Shown here piece after piece: positions 17,201 to 25,742 of a stretch of 41,629 nt of DNA. This DNA comes from Crocinitomix catalasitica ATCC 23190 (GTDB lineage: Bacteria; Bacteroidota; Bacteroidia; Flavobacteriales_D; Crocinitomicaceae), in assembly GCF_000621625.1 (NCBI RefSeq), contig NZ_JHXV01000038.1, positions 1-41,629 of the forward strand, read 5' to 3'. The position numbers and the translations under genes were made by a program. A model generated the notes under the pieces. That model was not told where the DNA came from and did not search any database. It saw only the letters and a list, made by a program, of their open reading frames with translations. Positions within the stretch are counted from its first letter, which is position 1. Every line of letters begins with the position of its first letter.

Positions 17201-18889
17201 ATGTCAGACGATAAAAAGATAATATTCTCAATGGTTGGTGTCTCAAAGGCAACACCACAAGGAAAACCAATAATTAAAAACATTTATTTGTCGTTTTATT
17301 ATGGTGCTAAGATTGGTATTATAGGAATGAACGGTTCGGGTAAATCAACCGTATTGAAAATTATTGCAGGTTTAGATAAAGCTTACCAAGGAGATGTTGT
17401 TTTCTCAAAAGAACATTCTGTAGGATATTTGGCACAAGAACCAATAATTGATCCTGAGAAAACCGTTAAGGAAATCGTTCAAGAAGGAGTTCAGGAGACA
17501 ATTGATCTTTTAAAAGAGTACGAAGAGATTAATGCAGGCTTTATGGATGAGGCAGTAATGAATGATCCTGAAAAAATGGATAAACTCATTACACGTCAGG
17601 GTGAAGTTCAGGAGAGAATTGATCAAGTCGATGCTTGGGAATTAGATAGCAAATTAGAAAGAGCGATGGATGCTTTGCGTTGTCCGCCTGAAGATCAAAA
17701 GATTGCCACACTTTCTGGAGGAGAGAAAAGACGAGTTGCCTTATGTAGATTATTATTACAAAATCCAGATATTTTATTGTTGGATGAGCCTACCAACCAC
17801 CTCGATGCTGAATCAGTTGAATGGTTAGAGCAACATTTAAAACAATATGCAGGAACCGTTATTGCAATTACCCACGATAGATATTTCTTAGATAATGTAG
17901 CAGGTTGGATTCTTGAATTAGATAAAGGTTCAGGTATTCCTTGGAAAGGGAATTATTCTTCTTGGTTAGATCAGAAAACTACGAAAATGGGGCAGGAAGA
18001 AAAAACTGCAAGTAAGCGTAGGAAAGTATTAGAGAGAGAGTTAGAATGGGTAAGGATGAATCCGAAAGGACGACATGCGAAGAATAAAGCCCGTTTATCC
18101 AATTATGATAAATTATTGAGCGAAGACTCCGGTGAACGAGAAACTAAATTAGAATTACCAATTCCTAATGGACCAAGATTGGGTAATAATGTCATTGAGG
18201 CTAAACATGTTGCTAAAGGATTCGATCATAAAGTATTGTATGATGATTTGAATTTTAATTTACCTCCAAACGGTATTGTTGGAATTATAGGACCGAATGG
18301 GGCTGGTAAAACAACCATTTTCAAAATGATTATGGAAGAATTGCAACCAGATTCAGGTGAATTTGTTGTAGGTGAAACTGTAGAAATTGGTTATGTTGAT
18401 CAAGATCATAAGGATATGGATCCTGAAAAAAGTATTTACGAGGTAGTAACAGGAGGAACAGAATTTATAGAAATAGGACAACAAAAAATTAACTCACGTG
18501 CTTATTTAAGTCGATTTAATTTTAATGGTGCCGATCAAGGTAAAAAAGTTGGTGTTCTATCAGGAGGAGAAAGAAATAGACTGCATTTAGCCATGACGCT
18601 AAAAACAGAAGCGAATGTTTTGTTATTAGATGAGCCTACCAATGATTTAGATGTGAATACAATTCGATCGTTAGAAGAAGGAATTGAAAACTTTGCGGGA
18701 TGTGCTGTAATCATATCACATGATCGTTGGTTTTTAGATCGAGTATGTACGCATATTTTGGCATTTGAGAATGATTCTCAAGTTTATTGGTTTGAGGGGA
18801 CTTATTCAGAGTACGAAGAGAATAGAAAAAAACGTTTAGGTGACTCAGAACCTAAAAGAGTACGTTATAAAAAGTTAATTAACGATTAG
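17201..18889 (+). CDS. ettA: Energy-dependent translational throttle protein EttA (ABC-F)
   Basis: The 562-residue cytosolic ABC-F ATPase binds the ribosomal E site and couples the first peptide bond to cellular energy state. Two ATPase cassettes are complete: Walker A GMNGSGKST (about 42-50), signature LSGGEKRRVALCRLLL and Walker B ILLLDEPTNHLD in the first; GPNGAGKTT, LSGGERNRLHLAM and VLLLDEPTNDLD in the second. The linker WVRMNPKGRHAKNKARLSNY and the tail KRLGDSEPKRVRYKKL are characteristic of EttA rather than of antibiotic-resistance ABC-F proteins. The length matches E. coli EttA (555). No membrane segment is present, as expected. Confidence 0.96.
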   Translation: MSDDKKIIFSMVGVSKATPQGKPIIKNIYLSFYYGAKIGIIGMNGSGKSTVLKIIAGLDKAYQGDVVFSKEHSVGYLAQEPIIDPEKTVKEIVQEGVQETIDLLKEYEEINAGFMDEAVMNDPEKMDKLITRQGEVQERIDQVDAWELDSKLERAMDALRCPPEDQKIATLSGGEKRRVALCRLLLQNPDILLLDEPTNHLDAESVEWLEQHLKQYAGTVIAITHDRYFLDNVAGWILELDKGSGIPWKGNYSSWLDQKTTKMGQEEKTASKRRKVLERELEWVRMNPKGRHAKNKARLSNYDKLLSEDSGERETKLELPIPNGPRLGNNVIEAKHVAKGFDHKVLYDDLNFNLPPNGIVGIIGPNGAGKTTIFKMIMEELQPDSGEFVVGETVEIGYVDQDHKDMDPEKSIYEVVTGGTEFIEIGQQKINSRAYLSRFNFNGADQGKKVGVLSGGERNRLHLAMTLKTEANVLLLDEPTNDLDVNTIRSLEEGIENFAGCAVIISHDRWFLDRVCTHILAFENDSQVYWFEGTYSEYEENRKKRLGDSEPKRVRYKKLIND

Positions 18890-18932
18890 AAGTTTTTTAA
18901 TTTAAAAGTTTCTAATGATTTCAATATCAGAT

Positions 18933-18962
18933 TTGTGATATTTTAAAATAAATGTATATTTG
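18933..18962 (+). promoter_or_regulatory. Strong Bacteroidota promoter of the lipoprotein/OMP pair, with overlapping inverted repeat
   Basis: TTG at 18933-18935 and TATATTTG at 18955-18962 are separated by 19 bases, an excellent match to the phylum consensus TTG-N19-TAnnTTTG; the ATG is at 18984. An inverted repeat AATATCA (18923-18929) / TGATATT (18936-18942) encloses the -33 TTG in its loop, which could be an operator or a weak terminator of ettA. Confidence 0.7.
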
Positions 18963-18983
18963 CAAAAAATTAAAACTTAAATT

Positions 18984-19490
18984 ATGAAAAGAATTATTTT
19001 ATCTTTCGTTGCGATTAGTGCTATAGCATTGGTTTCATGTAAAAAAGTAGAGCCGGCAACTCCAGCTGAACCGGGTAGTGCAACTTTAACAGGTACAGTT
19101 TATGCTGATAAGGATTTGAGTAATGATACAACTGATGCTGGTGTATATATCCCAGGATTAGATTCAGAACTTGCAACAAGTGGAACTAAACTGACATTCG
19201 TAGTAAATTCAGGTGACTTAGATAGAAGTCCAGAGCCAGGATTTGATTATCAAGACTTAATTTTTACAGCAACTTTAAATGGTTCTGGAGAATATACGGT
19301 TTCTTTACCAGCTATTTCTACAGCGCTTAACGTTGATGTTTATTTTGATGATTTTAAAGCTGATCAAAGACAATATACTTTTGACGGTACTTTTGAGTCT
19401 GAAAATAAATCATTCTTTTTAGGATCAACAACTGTTGGTGGTATTGTTGATGGTGTTACGAAAATCCAAGATTTTACGTATAACTACTAA
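18984..19490 (+). CDS. Beta-rich lipoprotein of unknown function
   Basis: The 168-residue protein has a lipoprotein signal with lipobox ALVSC (Cys19), then a Pro/Ala-rich tether (KKVEPATPAEPG). The rest is a single beta-sandwich-like domain with repeated strands (GSATLTGTVYAD, TKLTFVVNSGDL, LIFTATLNGSGEYTVSLPAI, TALNVDVYFDDF) in the manner of carboxypeptidase-regulatory or transthyretin-like folds. I do not recognise a named family. It is probably in the outer membrane and expressed from the strong promoter at 18933-18962. The barrel protein gene follows by 33 bases and a terminator ends the pair, so the two probably work together. Confidence 0.75.
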   Translation: MKRIILSFVAISAIALVSCKKVEPATPAEPGSATLTGTVYADKDLSNDTTDAGVYIPGLDSELATSGTKLTFVVNSGDLDRSPEPGFDYQDLIFTATLNGSGEYTVSLPAISTALNVDVYFDDFKADQRQYTFDGTFESENKSFFLGSTTVGGIVDGVTKIQDFTYNY

Positions 19491-19523
19491 AAAAATCAAG
19501 TACATAAACTTTAATATAAAGAT

Positions 19524-20402
19524 ATGAGAAAAATATTAAGTCTATCACTTGCGTTAATAGCTGTGTCGGCTTCGTTTGCTCAAGGAAACGAACAGATACA
19601 AAATAAAAACGGAGTAGATATAATGCCAGTAGCAGGTGAGTTTGCTGTTGGAATGAATGCTTTGCCTGTAATGGCATATTTAGGGAATGTTTTTGGACTA
19701 ACTGGTTCAAACAACTCTTTAGCAGGAAATAAATTTGTAAACTATTTTGCTAGCAATACCCTTTTTGGTAAATATATGTTAAGTAATGATAATGCTGTAC
19801 GTGCTCATTTTAGAATGGGGCAGTATAACAATACTTACAGAAATGATGTATTTAATGATACTGAAAATGATCCATTAGAAATGGTGGAAGATTTATTGGT
19901 AACTAGATCTTCATTTTACAATATTGGTGTTGGTTACGAATGGAGAAGAGGTACAACACGTTTACGTGGTATCTATGGTGGTGAATTAATGTACCAATTT
20001 GTAAGAGGTGATAAAGCTGATTATACTTATGGAAATACATTTGGTAACGGTAACCCTGCACCAACTGCTACTACATGGAATGCTGGTGGTGTTGCGATAG
20101 GAGAAGGTCCTTTGGCTGAAAGAATGCTATCTGTCGATGGTGGAAATTATAACGGAGTTGGCCTTAGAGCATTTGTTGGTGTAGAGTATTACATTGCACC
20201 AAAAATTTGTATAGGAACTGAGTTCGGATACGGTATGACAATTGGAAAAATTGGTGAATCTTCAAGTAAAGTTGAATATTGGGATCCAACTGCAGAAGGT
20301 GGTGTTATAACTTTTAGAGATGTAACAACTTCTTCAGCTAACAGTTTCATATTAGATACTGACAACTTTGGGGGTTCATTATATTTGATGTTCTATTTCT
20401 AA
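19524..20402 (+). CDS. Outer-membrane beta-barrel protein paired with the lipoprotein
   Basis: The 292-residue protein has a signal peptide (1-19, cleavage after ASFA). The mature part is rich in aromatic and Gly residues in alternating strands, for example AHFRMGQYNNTYRNDV, FYNIGVGYEWRRGTTRLRGIYGGELMY, LRAFVGVEYYIAPKICIGTEFGYG, and it ends on Phe (SLYLMFYF), the usual C-terminal signature of outer-membrane barrels. It may form 10 to 12 strands. The substrate or partner is not known; the adjacent lipoprotein is the best candidate partner. It closes a two-gene operon ended by the terminator at 20421-20457. Confidence 0.8.
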   Translation: MRKILSLSLALIAVSASFAQGNEQIQNKNGVDIMPVAGEFAVGMNALPVMAYLGNVFGLTGSNNSLAGNKFVNYFASNTLFGKYMLSNDNAVRAHFRMGQYNNTYRNDVFNDTENDPLEMVEDLLVTRSSFYNIGVGYEWRRGTTRLRGIYGGELMYQFVRGDKADYTYGNTFGNGNPAPTATTWNAGGVAIGEGPLAERMLSVDGGNYNGVGLRAFVGVEYYIAPKICIGTEFGYGMTIGKIGESSSKVEYWDPTAEGGVITFRDVTTSSANSFILDTDNFGGSLYLMFYF

Positions 20403-20420
20403 TAGTTGATATAAGATTAA

Positions 20421-20457
20421 AAAAAGAGGTTTGCATTTGCAAACCTCTTTTTTTTTG
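20421..20457 (+). terminator. Rho-independent terminator of the lipoprotein/OMP operon
   Basis: A perfect 14-base arm (20421-20434, AAAAAGAGGTTTGC) pairs with 20439-20452 (GCAAACCTCTTTTT) around an ATTT loop and is continued by Ts. With the A run in front, it may also work in the other direction. Confidence 0.93.
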
Positions 20458-20487
20458 CAATAATTTAATAGGCTAATAAAGAATGTC

Positions 20488-20495
20488 TATTTTTG
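20488..20495 (+). promoter_or_regulatory. Candidate -7 element of the cystathionine beta-synthase gene
   Basis: TATTTTTG matches TAnnTTTG, 71 bases before the chosen ATG; no convincing -33 TTG is seen. Confidence 0.35.
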
Positions 20496-20566
20496 TCCAA
20501 TAAAAAGTACAATATTTGATCATTAACGTTGAACTAGGTCAAATAATAAAAGCTAAAAACATACGC

Positions 20567-21928
20567 ATGAAATTTTATAATAACGTTCTAGAAACTATAG
20601 GGAATACACCTTTAATCCGTCTTAATAAAGTAACAAAAGACATTAAAGCAACTGTTCTTGCTAAGGTTGAAACAACTAATCCAGGAAACTCTATTAAAGA
20701 TAGAATGGCCGTAAAGATGATTGATATTGCGGAGAAAGAAGGATTGATTAAACCAGGAGGTACAATTATTGAAGGAACCTCAGGGAATACAGGTATGGGA
20801 TTGGCTTTGGCTTGTGTTATTAAAGGGTATAAATTAATCTGTGTTTTAAGCGATAAACAAAGTAAAGAAAAAATGGACATCCTTCGCGCTGTTGGTGCTG
20901 AAGTTGTAGTTTGTCCAACCGCAGTAGAACCTACTGATCCACGTTCGTATTATTCCGTGTCTAAAAGATTAGCTGAAGAAACACCTAATTCTTGGTATGT
21001 GAATCAATACGATAATCCCGCAAATGCTTTAGCTCATTACGAGCAAACTGGTCCAGAAATTTGGGAACAAACTGATGGAAAAATCACACATTTAGTGGTT
21101 GGTGTAGGAACTGGTGGAACGATCTCTGGAACGGGTAAATATTTAAAAGAACAAAACCCAGCTGTACAAAATATCGGAATTGATACATATGGTTCTGTGT
21201 TTAAAAAATACCACGAAACTGGAATTTTTGACGAAAACGAAATCTATCCATATATCACAGAAGGCATTGGTGAAGATATTCTTCCTAAAAATGTTGACTT
21301 TTCAGTTATCGATTATTTTGAAAAAGTAACGGATAAGGATGCTGCAGTCATGACAAGAAGACTGGCAAGAGAAGAAGGTATCTTTGTTGGTAACTCAGCT
21401 GGTGCTGCTATTGCAGGATTATTGCAAATGAAGGATAGATTTAAAGAAGGTGATGTAGTTGTTGTTGTATTCCATGACCACGGTAGTCGTTATGTTGGCA
21501 AAATGTTTAACGATGATTGGATGAGAGAAAGAGGTTTCTTGAATGAAGGAATTAAAAATGCAAAGGATTTGGTTGAGCGACACGGTAATCGTTCGCTTGT
21601 AACTTGTGGTTCAGAAGAATTAGTATCACATGCCGTTGCTAAAATGAAAACATACGATATTTCTCAAATTCCAGTCACTAAAGACGGTGTGATTGCTGGC
21701 TACGTGGATGAATCTAAATTATATCAGAATTTAATTGAAAATCCAACGATAATGGATGCTCCATTACACCAAGTGATGGAAGCGCCTTTACCTATCGTTA
21801 GTTTAAAAGCGAGTATTGAAGAAATTTCAAAATCAGTAAATAAGCAAATACCAGCTGTCTTAGTAGATCTTGGAGAAGATAAATTTCATATCATTACAAG
21901 ACACGATTTGATTTCAGCAATCGCTTAA
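20567..21928 (+). CDS. cbs: Cystathionine beta-synthase (PLP enzyme with CBS-domain pair)
   Basis: The 453-residue cytosolic enzyme condenses serine and homocysteine to cystathionine (transsulfuration). I chose the ATG at 20567, giving MKFYNNVLETIGNTPLIRLNK, since an upstream in-frame start would add 17 unrelated residues. The PLP lysine is K44 in NPGNSIKDRMA, the substrate loop is EGTSGNTG (69-76), and the PLP-phosphate loop is GVGTGGTISG. The block AVEPTDPRSYYSVSKRLAEE followed by a WYVNQYDNPAN segment is typical of cystathionine beta-synthase rather than cysteine synthase. Residues about 322-453 are two CBS domains, a regulatory Bateman module. No haem-binding N-terminal extension is present, unlike mammals. 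The stop overlaps the next start by one base. Confidence 0.92.
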   Translation: MKFYNNVLETIGNTPLIRLNKVTKDIKATVLAKVETTNPGNSIKDRMAVKMIDIAEKEGLIKPGGTIIEGTSGNTGMGLALACVIKGYKLICVLSDKQSKEKMDILRAVGAEVVVCPTAVEPTDPRSYYSVSKRLAEETPNSWYVNQYDNPANALAHYEQTGPEIWEQTDGKITHLVVGVGTGGTISGTGKYLKEQNPAVQNIGIDTYGSVFKKYHETGIFDENEIYPYITEGIGEDILPKNVDFSVIDYFEKVTDKDAAVMTRRLAREEGIFVGNSAGAAIAGLLQMKDRFKEGDVVVVVFHDHGSRYVGKMFNDDWMRERGFLNEGIKNAKDLVERHGNRSLVTCGSEELVSHAVAKMKTYDISQIPVTKDGVIAGYVDESKLYQNLIENPTIMDAPLHQVMEAPLPIVSLKASIEEISKSVNKQIPAVLVDLGEDKFHIITRHDLISAIA

Positions 21929-22710
21929 TGAATCGTATTACAGATCAATTAAATAGAGTAATTCAGTTTAAAGAACGACCTAGAATAGTATCCTTGGTTC
22001 CGTCTCAAACTGAATTACTGTATGATTTGGGCTGTGCTGATGATGTTGTAGGTATTACTAAATTTTGTATTCACCCAAACGATTGGTTTAGGAATAAAAC
22101 AAGGGTAGGGGGAACAAAGAATGTTAATTTTGATAAGATTGACGAATTGAATCCCGATCTAATTATTGCCAATAAAGAGGAAAATACGGAATCAGAAATT
22201 TTAGCCCTTGCTGAACGTTATCCTGTTTATATTAGTGATATTCTAAATATTACTGATGCTTGTCAGATGATTGAAGATGTTGGAGAGATGACTGGGCATA
22301 AATCTAAAGCTATTGAAATGGTTCAGGATATAAAGTCATCATTTCAAAATTTATCATCAATTCAAGGTAACGTACTCTATTTAATTTGGAAGAATCCAAT
22401 AATGGTTGCAGGGAATAATACGTTTATTGGACATTTACTCAATACAATGGGATTAAAAAATGCTATTATTGATCCTGAAGCACGTTATATTGAATTGACT
22501 GATGATGAAATCAAAGCAATCAATCCCGATTACATTTTTTTAAGTTCCGAACCTTATCCTTTTAAAGATAAAGATATAAAGGCATTTCAAGTTTTGACAA
22601 AGGCTAACGTTCAATTGGTAGATGGTGAAATGTTTTCGTGGTATGGATCAAGAATGTTGTTAATGGCGGATTATATAAATACCTTGGTGAAAAACCTTAA
22701 AAACCACTAA
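21928..22710 (+). CDS. BtuF-like helical-backbone metal receptor protein without signal peptide
   Basis: The 260-residue protein matches the periplasmic-binding fold of cobalamin/iron-type receptors: RIVSLVPSQTELLYDLGCADDVVGIT, the CIHP loop, RVGGTKNVNFDKIDELNPDLIIANKEENT, a long backbone helix, VLYLIWKNPIMVAGNNTFIGHLL and NPDYIFLSSEPYPF. Unlike BtuF it has no signal peptide or lipobox; the first residues are MNRITDQLNRVIQF. It may therefore act in the cytosol, or be exported by another route. The ATG overlaps the stop of cystathionine beta-synthase (TAATG), so expression is coupled. No permease or ATPase gene is adjacent. Homologues without signal peptides are frequent in Bacteroidota, and their ligand is not known to me. 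Confidence 0.82.
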   Translation: MNRITDQLNRVIQFKERPRIVSLVPSQTELLYDLGCADDVVGITKFCIHPNDWFRNKTRVGGTKNVNFDKIDELNPDLIIANKEENTESEILALAERYPVYISDILNITDACQMIEDVGEMTGHKSKAIEMVQDIKSSFQNLSSIQGNVLYLIWKNPIMVAGNNTFIGHLLNTMGLKNAIIDPEARYIELTDDEIKAINPDYIFLSSEPYPFKDKDIKAFQVLTKANVQLVDGEMFSWYGSRMLLMADYINTLVKNLKNH

Positions 22711-24097
22711 GCATTTCCCCTGATGTTTGCATAAAATACAAGGATTCTAAAATTGAATTCCCAGTTGTGTTTGTCATCGAAATTCTACCGATGGCATCAA
22801 TAATTAGATCATCCTTTTCTTTCATAACGAAATTAATACGAGAGATATTTGTCGTTTTATAAATTGTACTCAACATATCATTCGCAAATGCCAAGCCAAA
22901 AGTACTTTCCAATTTCGATGGAGGGTTCTCTTGATCAACCCCAAAACTTGTCTTTTTAACAAGGTTTTCAACATTAATATTTAAAGCAATGTATGTTTTA
23001 TTCGAATCACTTTTTACAAAAGTTGAATCAATCGACAAACTTGATAGTCTTAATTCTTTAGCATTTAGCAGATAGTTTAATTCAGCACCAATCGCAGTAT
23101 TGATTGTCCTGTTTTCAGGATCTAATAAAACTAATTTCCGAATTTGTAAATCGTTTATATAATTCTCCCAAATTAATTGATCATTGATGTCAATTTGTAC
23201 TTGTAAGGAAGGGTAACATTTAAATGGCAGACCGTTACTTCTATCACATAAATCAATTTGAATACCATCATAATCAACTGCTAGTTGATTGTAGGCAGGC
23301 AGGACATCCGTATTCTCAGAATTAAAAAAATTGAGACCGTTACTCGTGTTTAAGGAGCTTCGTAAGCTGAAAGCAGCATTATTATTAATGTTATAGTTTA
23401 TGAATGGGAAATTATAAGAGTTGGCCGCTTTTGTAAGTGTACCGGTCAATAGAATCTCATCCTTTAAAAAATTGAGGGCAAAAAATCCTTCATCAATGGG
23501 GTTTCTCTCATTGACCTTAGGAGATACATAAAAATTAATTTCATTTTCACTTTTAAAATTACTGGCTATATCGATGCGGTCAATAATATTTTTGAGTGTT
23601 TGATTTTTCAACCCCTCCAAATGCGCGTCAATATTTAAATCGGTATTGGTTATTGGTGTGATTTGAACAATGGCATGTGATTTTCCGAATACGACTGTGC
23701 TTTCTGGTAGATATTCCTCCAGAAAATTCTCAAATTTACTTTTGTTCTCAAATTCAAAAATTCCGATCCAAATATTTTGAAGTGCCCACGCTTCTCGGAA
23801 TAATACAATTTTGGAAAATATATTGATTCCAGCGTTTGAATAAGCTTCGCTAAAATCTTTGTCTGAATCGGATGGCGAAATTCTTGTAAAGAAATATTCC
23901 TCATTGAATACTCTTTGATTCATTAATTCACCAATAAAATTGGGTGTATTAATCTCTACAACAATATCTGCATCCTGAGGTATGTAACTATACATCTCGT
24001 CATCCGATTCTAAAATGAAGCTTTCTGCAACAAATCGAACGACTAAAAATGTAGATAAAAGTACAAATATGGCTGCGTATTTTTTTAAGTATTGCAC
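22697..24097 (-). CDS. Membrane-anchored extracytoplasmic protein of unknown function
   Basis: The 466-residue protein has one N-terminal TM or uncleaved signal (about 7-26, AAIFVLLSTFLVVRFVAESF). The remainder is soluble, with alternating strands and helices, such as MYSYIPQDADIVVEINTPNFI at the start of the domain, which resembles the DUF3352-type opening where a protein is described as A/D-D-A-D-VV. Further segments are AVDYDGIQIDLCDRS and LRLSSLSIDSTFVKSDSNKTYIALNI. I do not recognise a specific family. It converges with the BtuF-like gene, and the two 3' ends overlap by 14 bases. The 202-base divergent spacer upstream is shared with msrB. Confidence 0.65.
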   Translation of the reverse strand: MQYLKKYAAIFVLLSTFLVVRFVAESFILESDDEMYSYIPQDADIVVEINTPNFIGELMNQRVFNEEYFFTRISPSDSDKDFSEAYSNAGINIFSKIVLFREAWALQNIWIGIFEFENKSKFENFLEEYLPESTVVFGKSHAIVQITPITNTDLNIDAHLEGLKNQTLKNIIDRIDIASNFKSENEINFYVSPKVNERNPIDEGFFALNFLKDEILLTGTLTKAANSYNFPFINYNINNNAAFSLRSSLNTSNGLNFFNSENTDVLPAYNQLAVDYDGIQIDLCDRSNGLPFKCYPSLQVQIDINDQLIWENYINDLQIRKLVLLDPENRTINTAIGAELNYLLNAKELRLSSLSIDSTFVKSDSNKTYIALNINVENLVKKTSFGVDQENPPSKLESTFGLAFANDMLSTIYKTTNISRINFVMKEKDDLIIDAIGRISMTNTTGNSILESLYFMQTSGEMLSGF

Positions 24098-24299
24098 GGT
24101 TTAAAATTAATTAAAATAATCGAGCTGAAGTTAGCATCTTGATTCCAATCAAAGTTAATATCTAAAAAACCAATTTGCTCTTTAAAATTATACTTATTTT
24201 GAGATTTTAATAAAAATAGATCAATCCAATTAAAGAATTTTAACGTTTGTATTGCAATGGTTAGTTGTTTAAACCGTCAAAAGATAAAAAGGAATGAAT

Positions 24300-24791
24300 A
24301 TGAAAAATTTAACATTATTATTAGGATTCACTATAATAATTATATCAGGCTGCTCACATGCGCAGGATAATGGAACTGTTGAGGAGGAGAATGATGTGAA
24401 ATTAAAAACAGAAGTAAAGCCTGTCAATCCAAATTGGAATAAATTAACGGAGGAGGAAGCTTATGTAATTATAGATAAAGGAACAGAAAGACCATTTAAA
24501 GGTAAATATGCAGAGAGCAAAACAGAGGGTACTTATTTATGTAAGCAATGTAATGCAGAATTATTTGAATCGTCATCAAAATTTGATTCAGGAACAGGTT
24601 GGCCATCGTTTGATGAGTTTATTGGTCAGTCAGTTGAAGAGTTATTAGATGGAGATGGTTATCGTTCAGAAATCGTTTGTGCGAATTGCAAAGGCCATTT
24701 AGGACACGTCTTTTTTAATGAAGGATTTACTGATAAAAATACAAGGCATTGTGTAAATTCAATCTCTTTGAATTTTGAACCTGCCCAATAA
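24300..24791 (+). CDS. msrB: Exported peptide-methionine (R)-S-oxide reductase, lipoprotein
   Basis: From the ATG at 24300 the protein has 163 residues; another ATG two codons upstream (24294) abuts the AAGG sequence at 24289-24292, so the later start has the better ribosome-binding distance. A lipoprotein signal with lipobox IISGC leads into an acidic tether. The MsrB domain is complete: zinc pairs CKQC and CANC, the FDSGTGWPSF motif, GHLGHVF and the catalytic Cys in TRHCVNSISL. It reduces methionine-R-sulfoxide in envelope proteins after oxidation. The N-terminal KLTEEEAYVIIDKGTERPFKGKY part is typical for the family. It stands alone, 77 bases before yaaA, which also belongs to the oxidative stress response. 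Confidence 0.93.
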   Translation: MKNLTLLLGFTIIIISGCSHAQDNGTVEEENDVKLKTEVKPVNPNWNKLTEEEAYVIIDKGTERPFKGKYAESKTEGTYLCKQCNAELFESSSKFDSGTGWPSFDEFIGQSVEELLDGDGYRSEIVCANCKGHLGHVFFNEGFTDKNTRHCVNSISLNFEPAQ

Positions 24792-24821
24792 TATACATGC
24801 ATAAAAAATGAGAAAAATTGG

Positions 24822-24853
24822 TTGTTTGAATTGGCAAATAACCATTATTTTTG
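24822..24853 (+). promoter_or_regulatory. Candidate promoter of yaaA
   Basis: TTG at 24822-24824 and TATTTTTG at 24846-24853 are 21 bases apart, within the range accepted for the Bacteroidota consensus. The ATG is at 24869. Confidence 0.45.
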
Positions 24854-24868
24854 TTCCAAATAAGATTT

Positions 24869-25645
24869 ATGAAAATTTTGCTTTCCCCTGCCAAATCGTT
24901 AGACGAGAATATTGAATTTAACGAAAAATATTTAACACAACCTGAGTTTAGTGCGGAGCGTGAACGGTTAGTAAAGAAAATGCAAAAGTTGTCGATTGGG
25001 CAAATTGGGAAATTAATGCATATTAGTGCCGACTTAGCCAGTTTAAATTACGATCGTTATCAAGCATGGCCAGAGACATTAAATAAATCAACAGCTTATC
25101 CTGCAGGTCTTGTTTTTAATGGTGCAGCTTATTTAGGTTTATCTTTTGCTACACTTTCGGAGGAAGAGCAGCTGCGTGGACAGAATCAATTACGCATATT
25201 ATCCGGATTGTATGGCTTGTTAAAACCATTCGATTTAATTTATCCATATCGACTTGAAATGGGGACAAGTTTAAAAGTGACGCCAAAAATCACGAACCTT
25301 TATAAGTTTTGGGGGGAGAAAATCCACAATAAAATTCTAACTGAAATGGAGGAAAGTGAAGATTCCATCTTGGTTAATTTAGCATCAAGTGAGTATTCTA
25401 AAGCAGCACTTTTAAATAAAATGTCAAATATTCAGGTTATCACACCAGTGTTTAAGGATAGAAATAAAGCAGGCATTTATAAAATGAATATGCATTTTGC
25501 CAAAACAGCTAGAGGCCTGATGACGCGCTATATTCTTCAAGAGAATATCAAAGAAGTAACCGAATTAAAAGCGTTTGATACCAATGGTTATCGATATGCT
25601 GAAAACGATAGTACAGCTAATGAATTCGTCTTTTTAAGAGATTAA
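24869..25645 (+). CDS. yaaA: Peroxide stress protein YaaA (DUF328)
   Basis: The 258-residue cytosolic protein begins MKILLSPAKSLDENIEF, the hallmark N terminus of the YaaA/DUF328 family; I rejected an upstream TTG that would add six residues. Further family blocks are ISADLASLNYDRYQAW, PAGLVFNGAAYLGL, LRILSGLYGLLKPFDLIYPYRLEMGT, ILVNLASSEYSKA and the final AFDTNGYRYAENDSTANEFVFLRD. In E. coli YaaA lowers free intracellular iron and limits DNA damage during peroxide stress, and the fold has a DNA-binding surface. The length agrees with E. coli (258). Its neighbour msrB is also an oxidative damage gene, although each seems to have its own promoter. Confidence 0.95.
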   Translation: MKILLSPAKSLDENIEFNEKYLTQPEFSAERERLVKKMQKLSIGQIGKLMHISADLASLNYDRYQAWPETLNKSTAYPAGLVFNGAAYLGLSFATLSEEEQLRGQNQLRILSGLYGLLKPFDLIYPYRLEMGTSLKVTPKITNLYKFWGEKIHNKILTEMEESEDSILVNLASSEYSKAALLNKMSNIQVITPVFKDRNKAGIYKMNMHFAKTARGLMTRYILQENIKEVTELKAFDTNGYRYAENDSTANEFVFLRD

Positions 25646-25742
25646 AACAGTCTAATCTTATTGTAAGTCAATAAAAAAGTTGAACAATTTTGTAACCCAT
25701 TATTGGTTGTCCCGTAATACCTTAACAACAACAACCAAAATT

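Noticed and set aside
17201-18889. Antibiotic-resistance ABC-F protein
   Set aside because: The inter-domain linker and C-terminal tail agree with EttA, and the long antibiotic-resistance-domain extension is absent.
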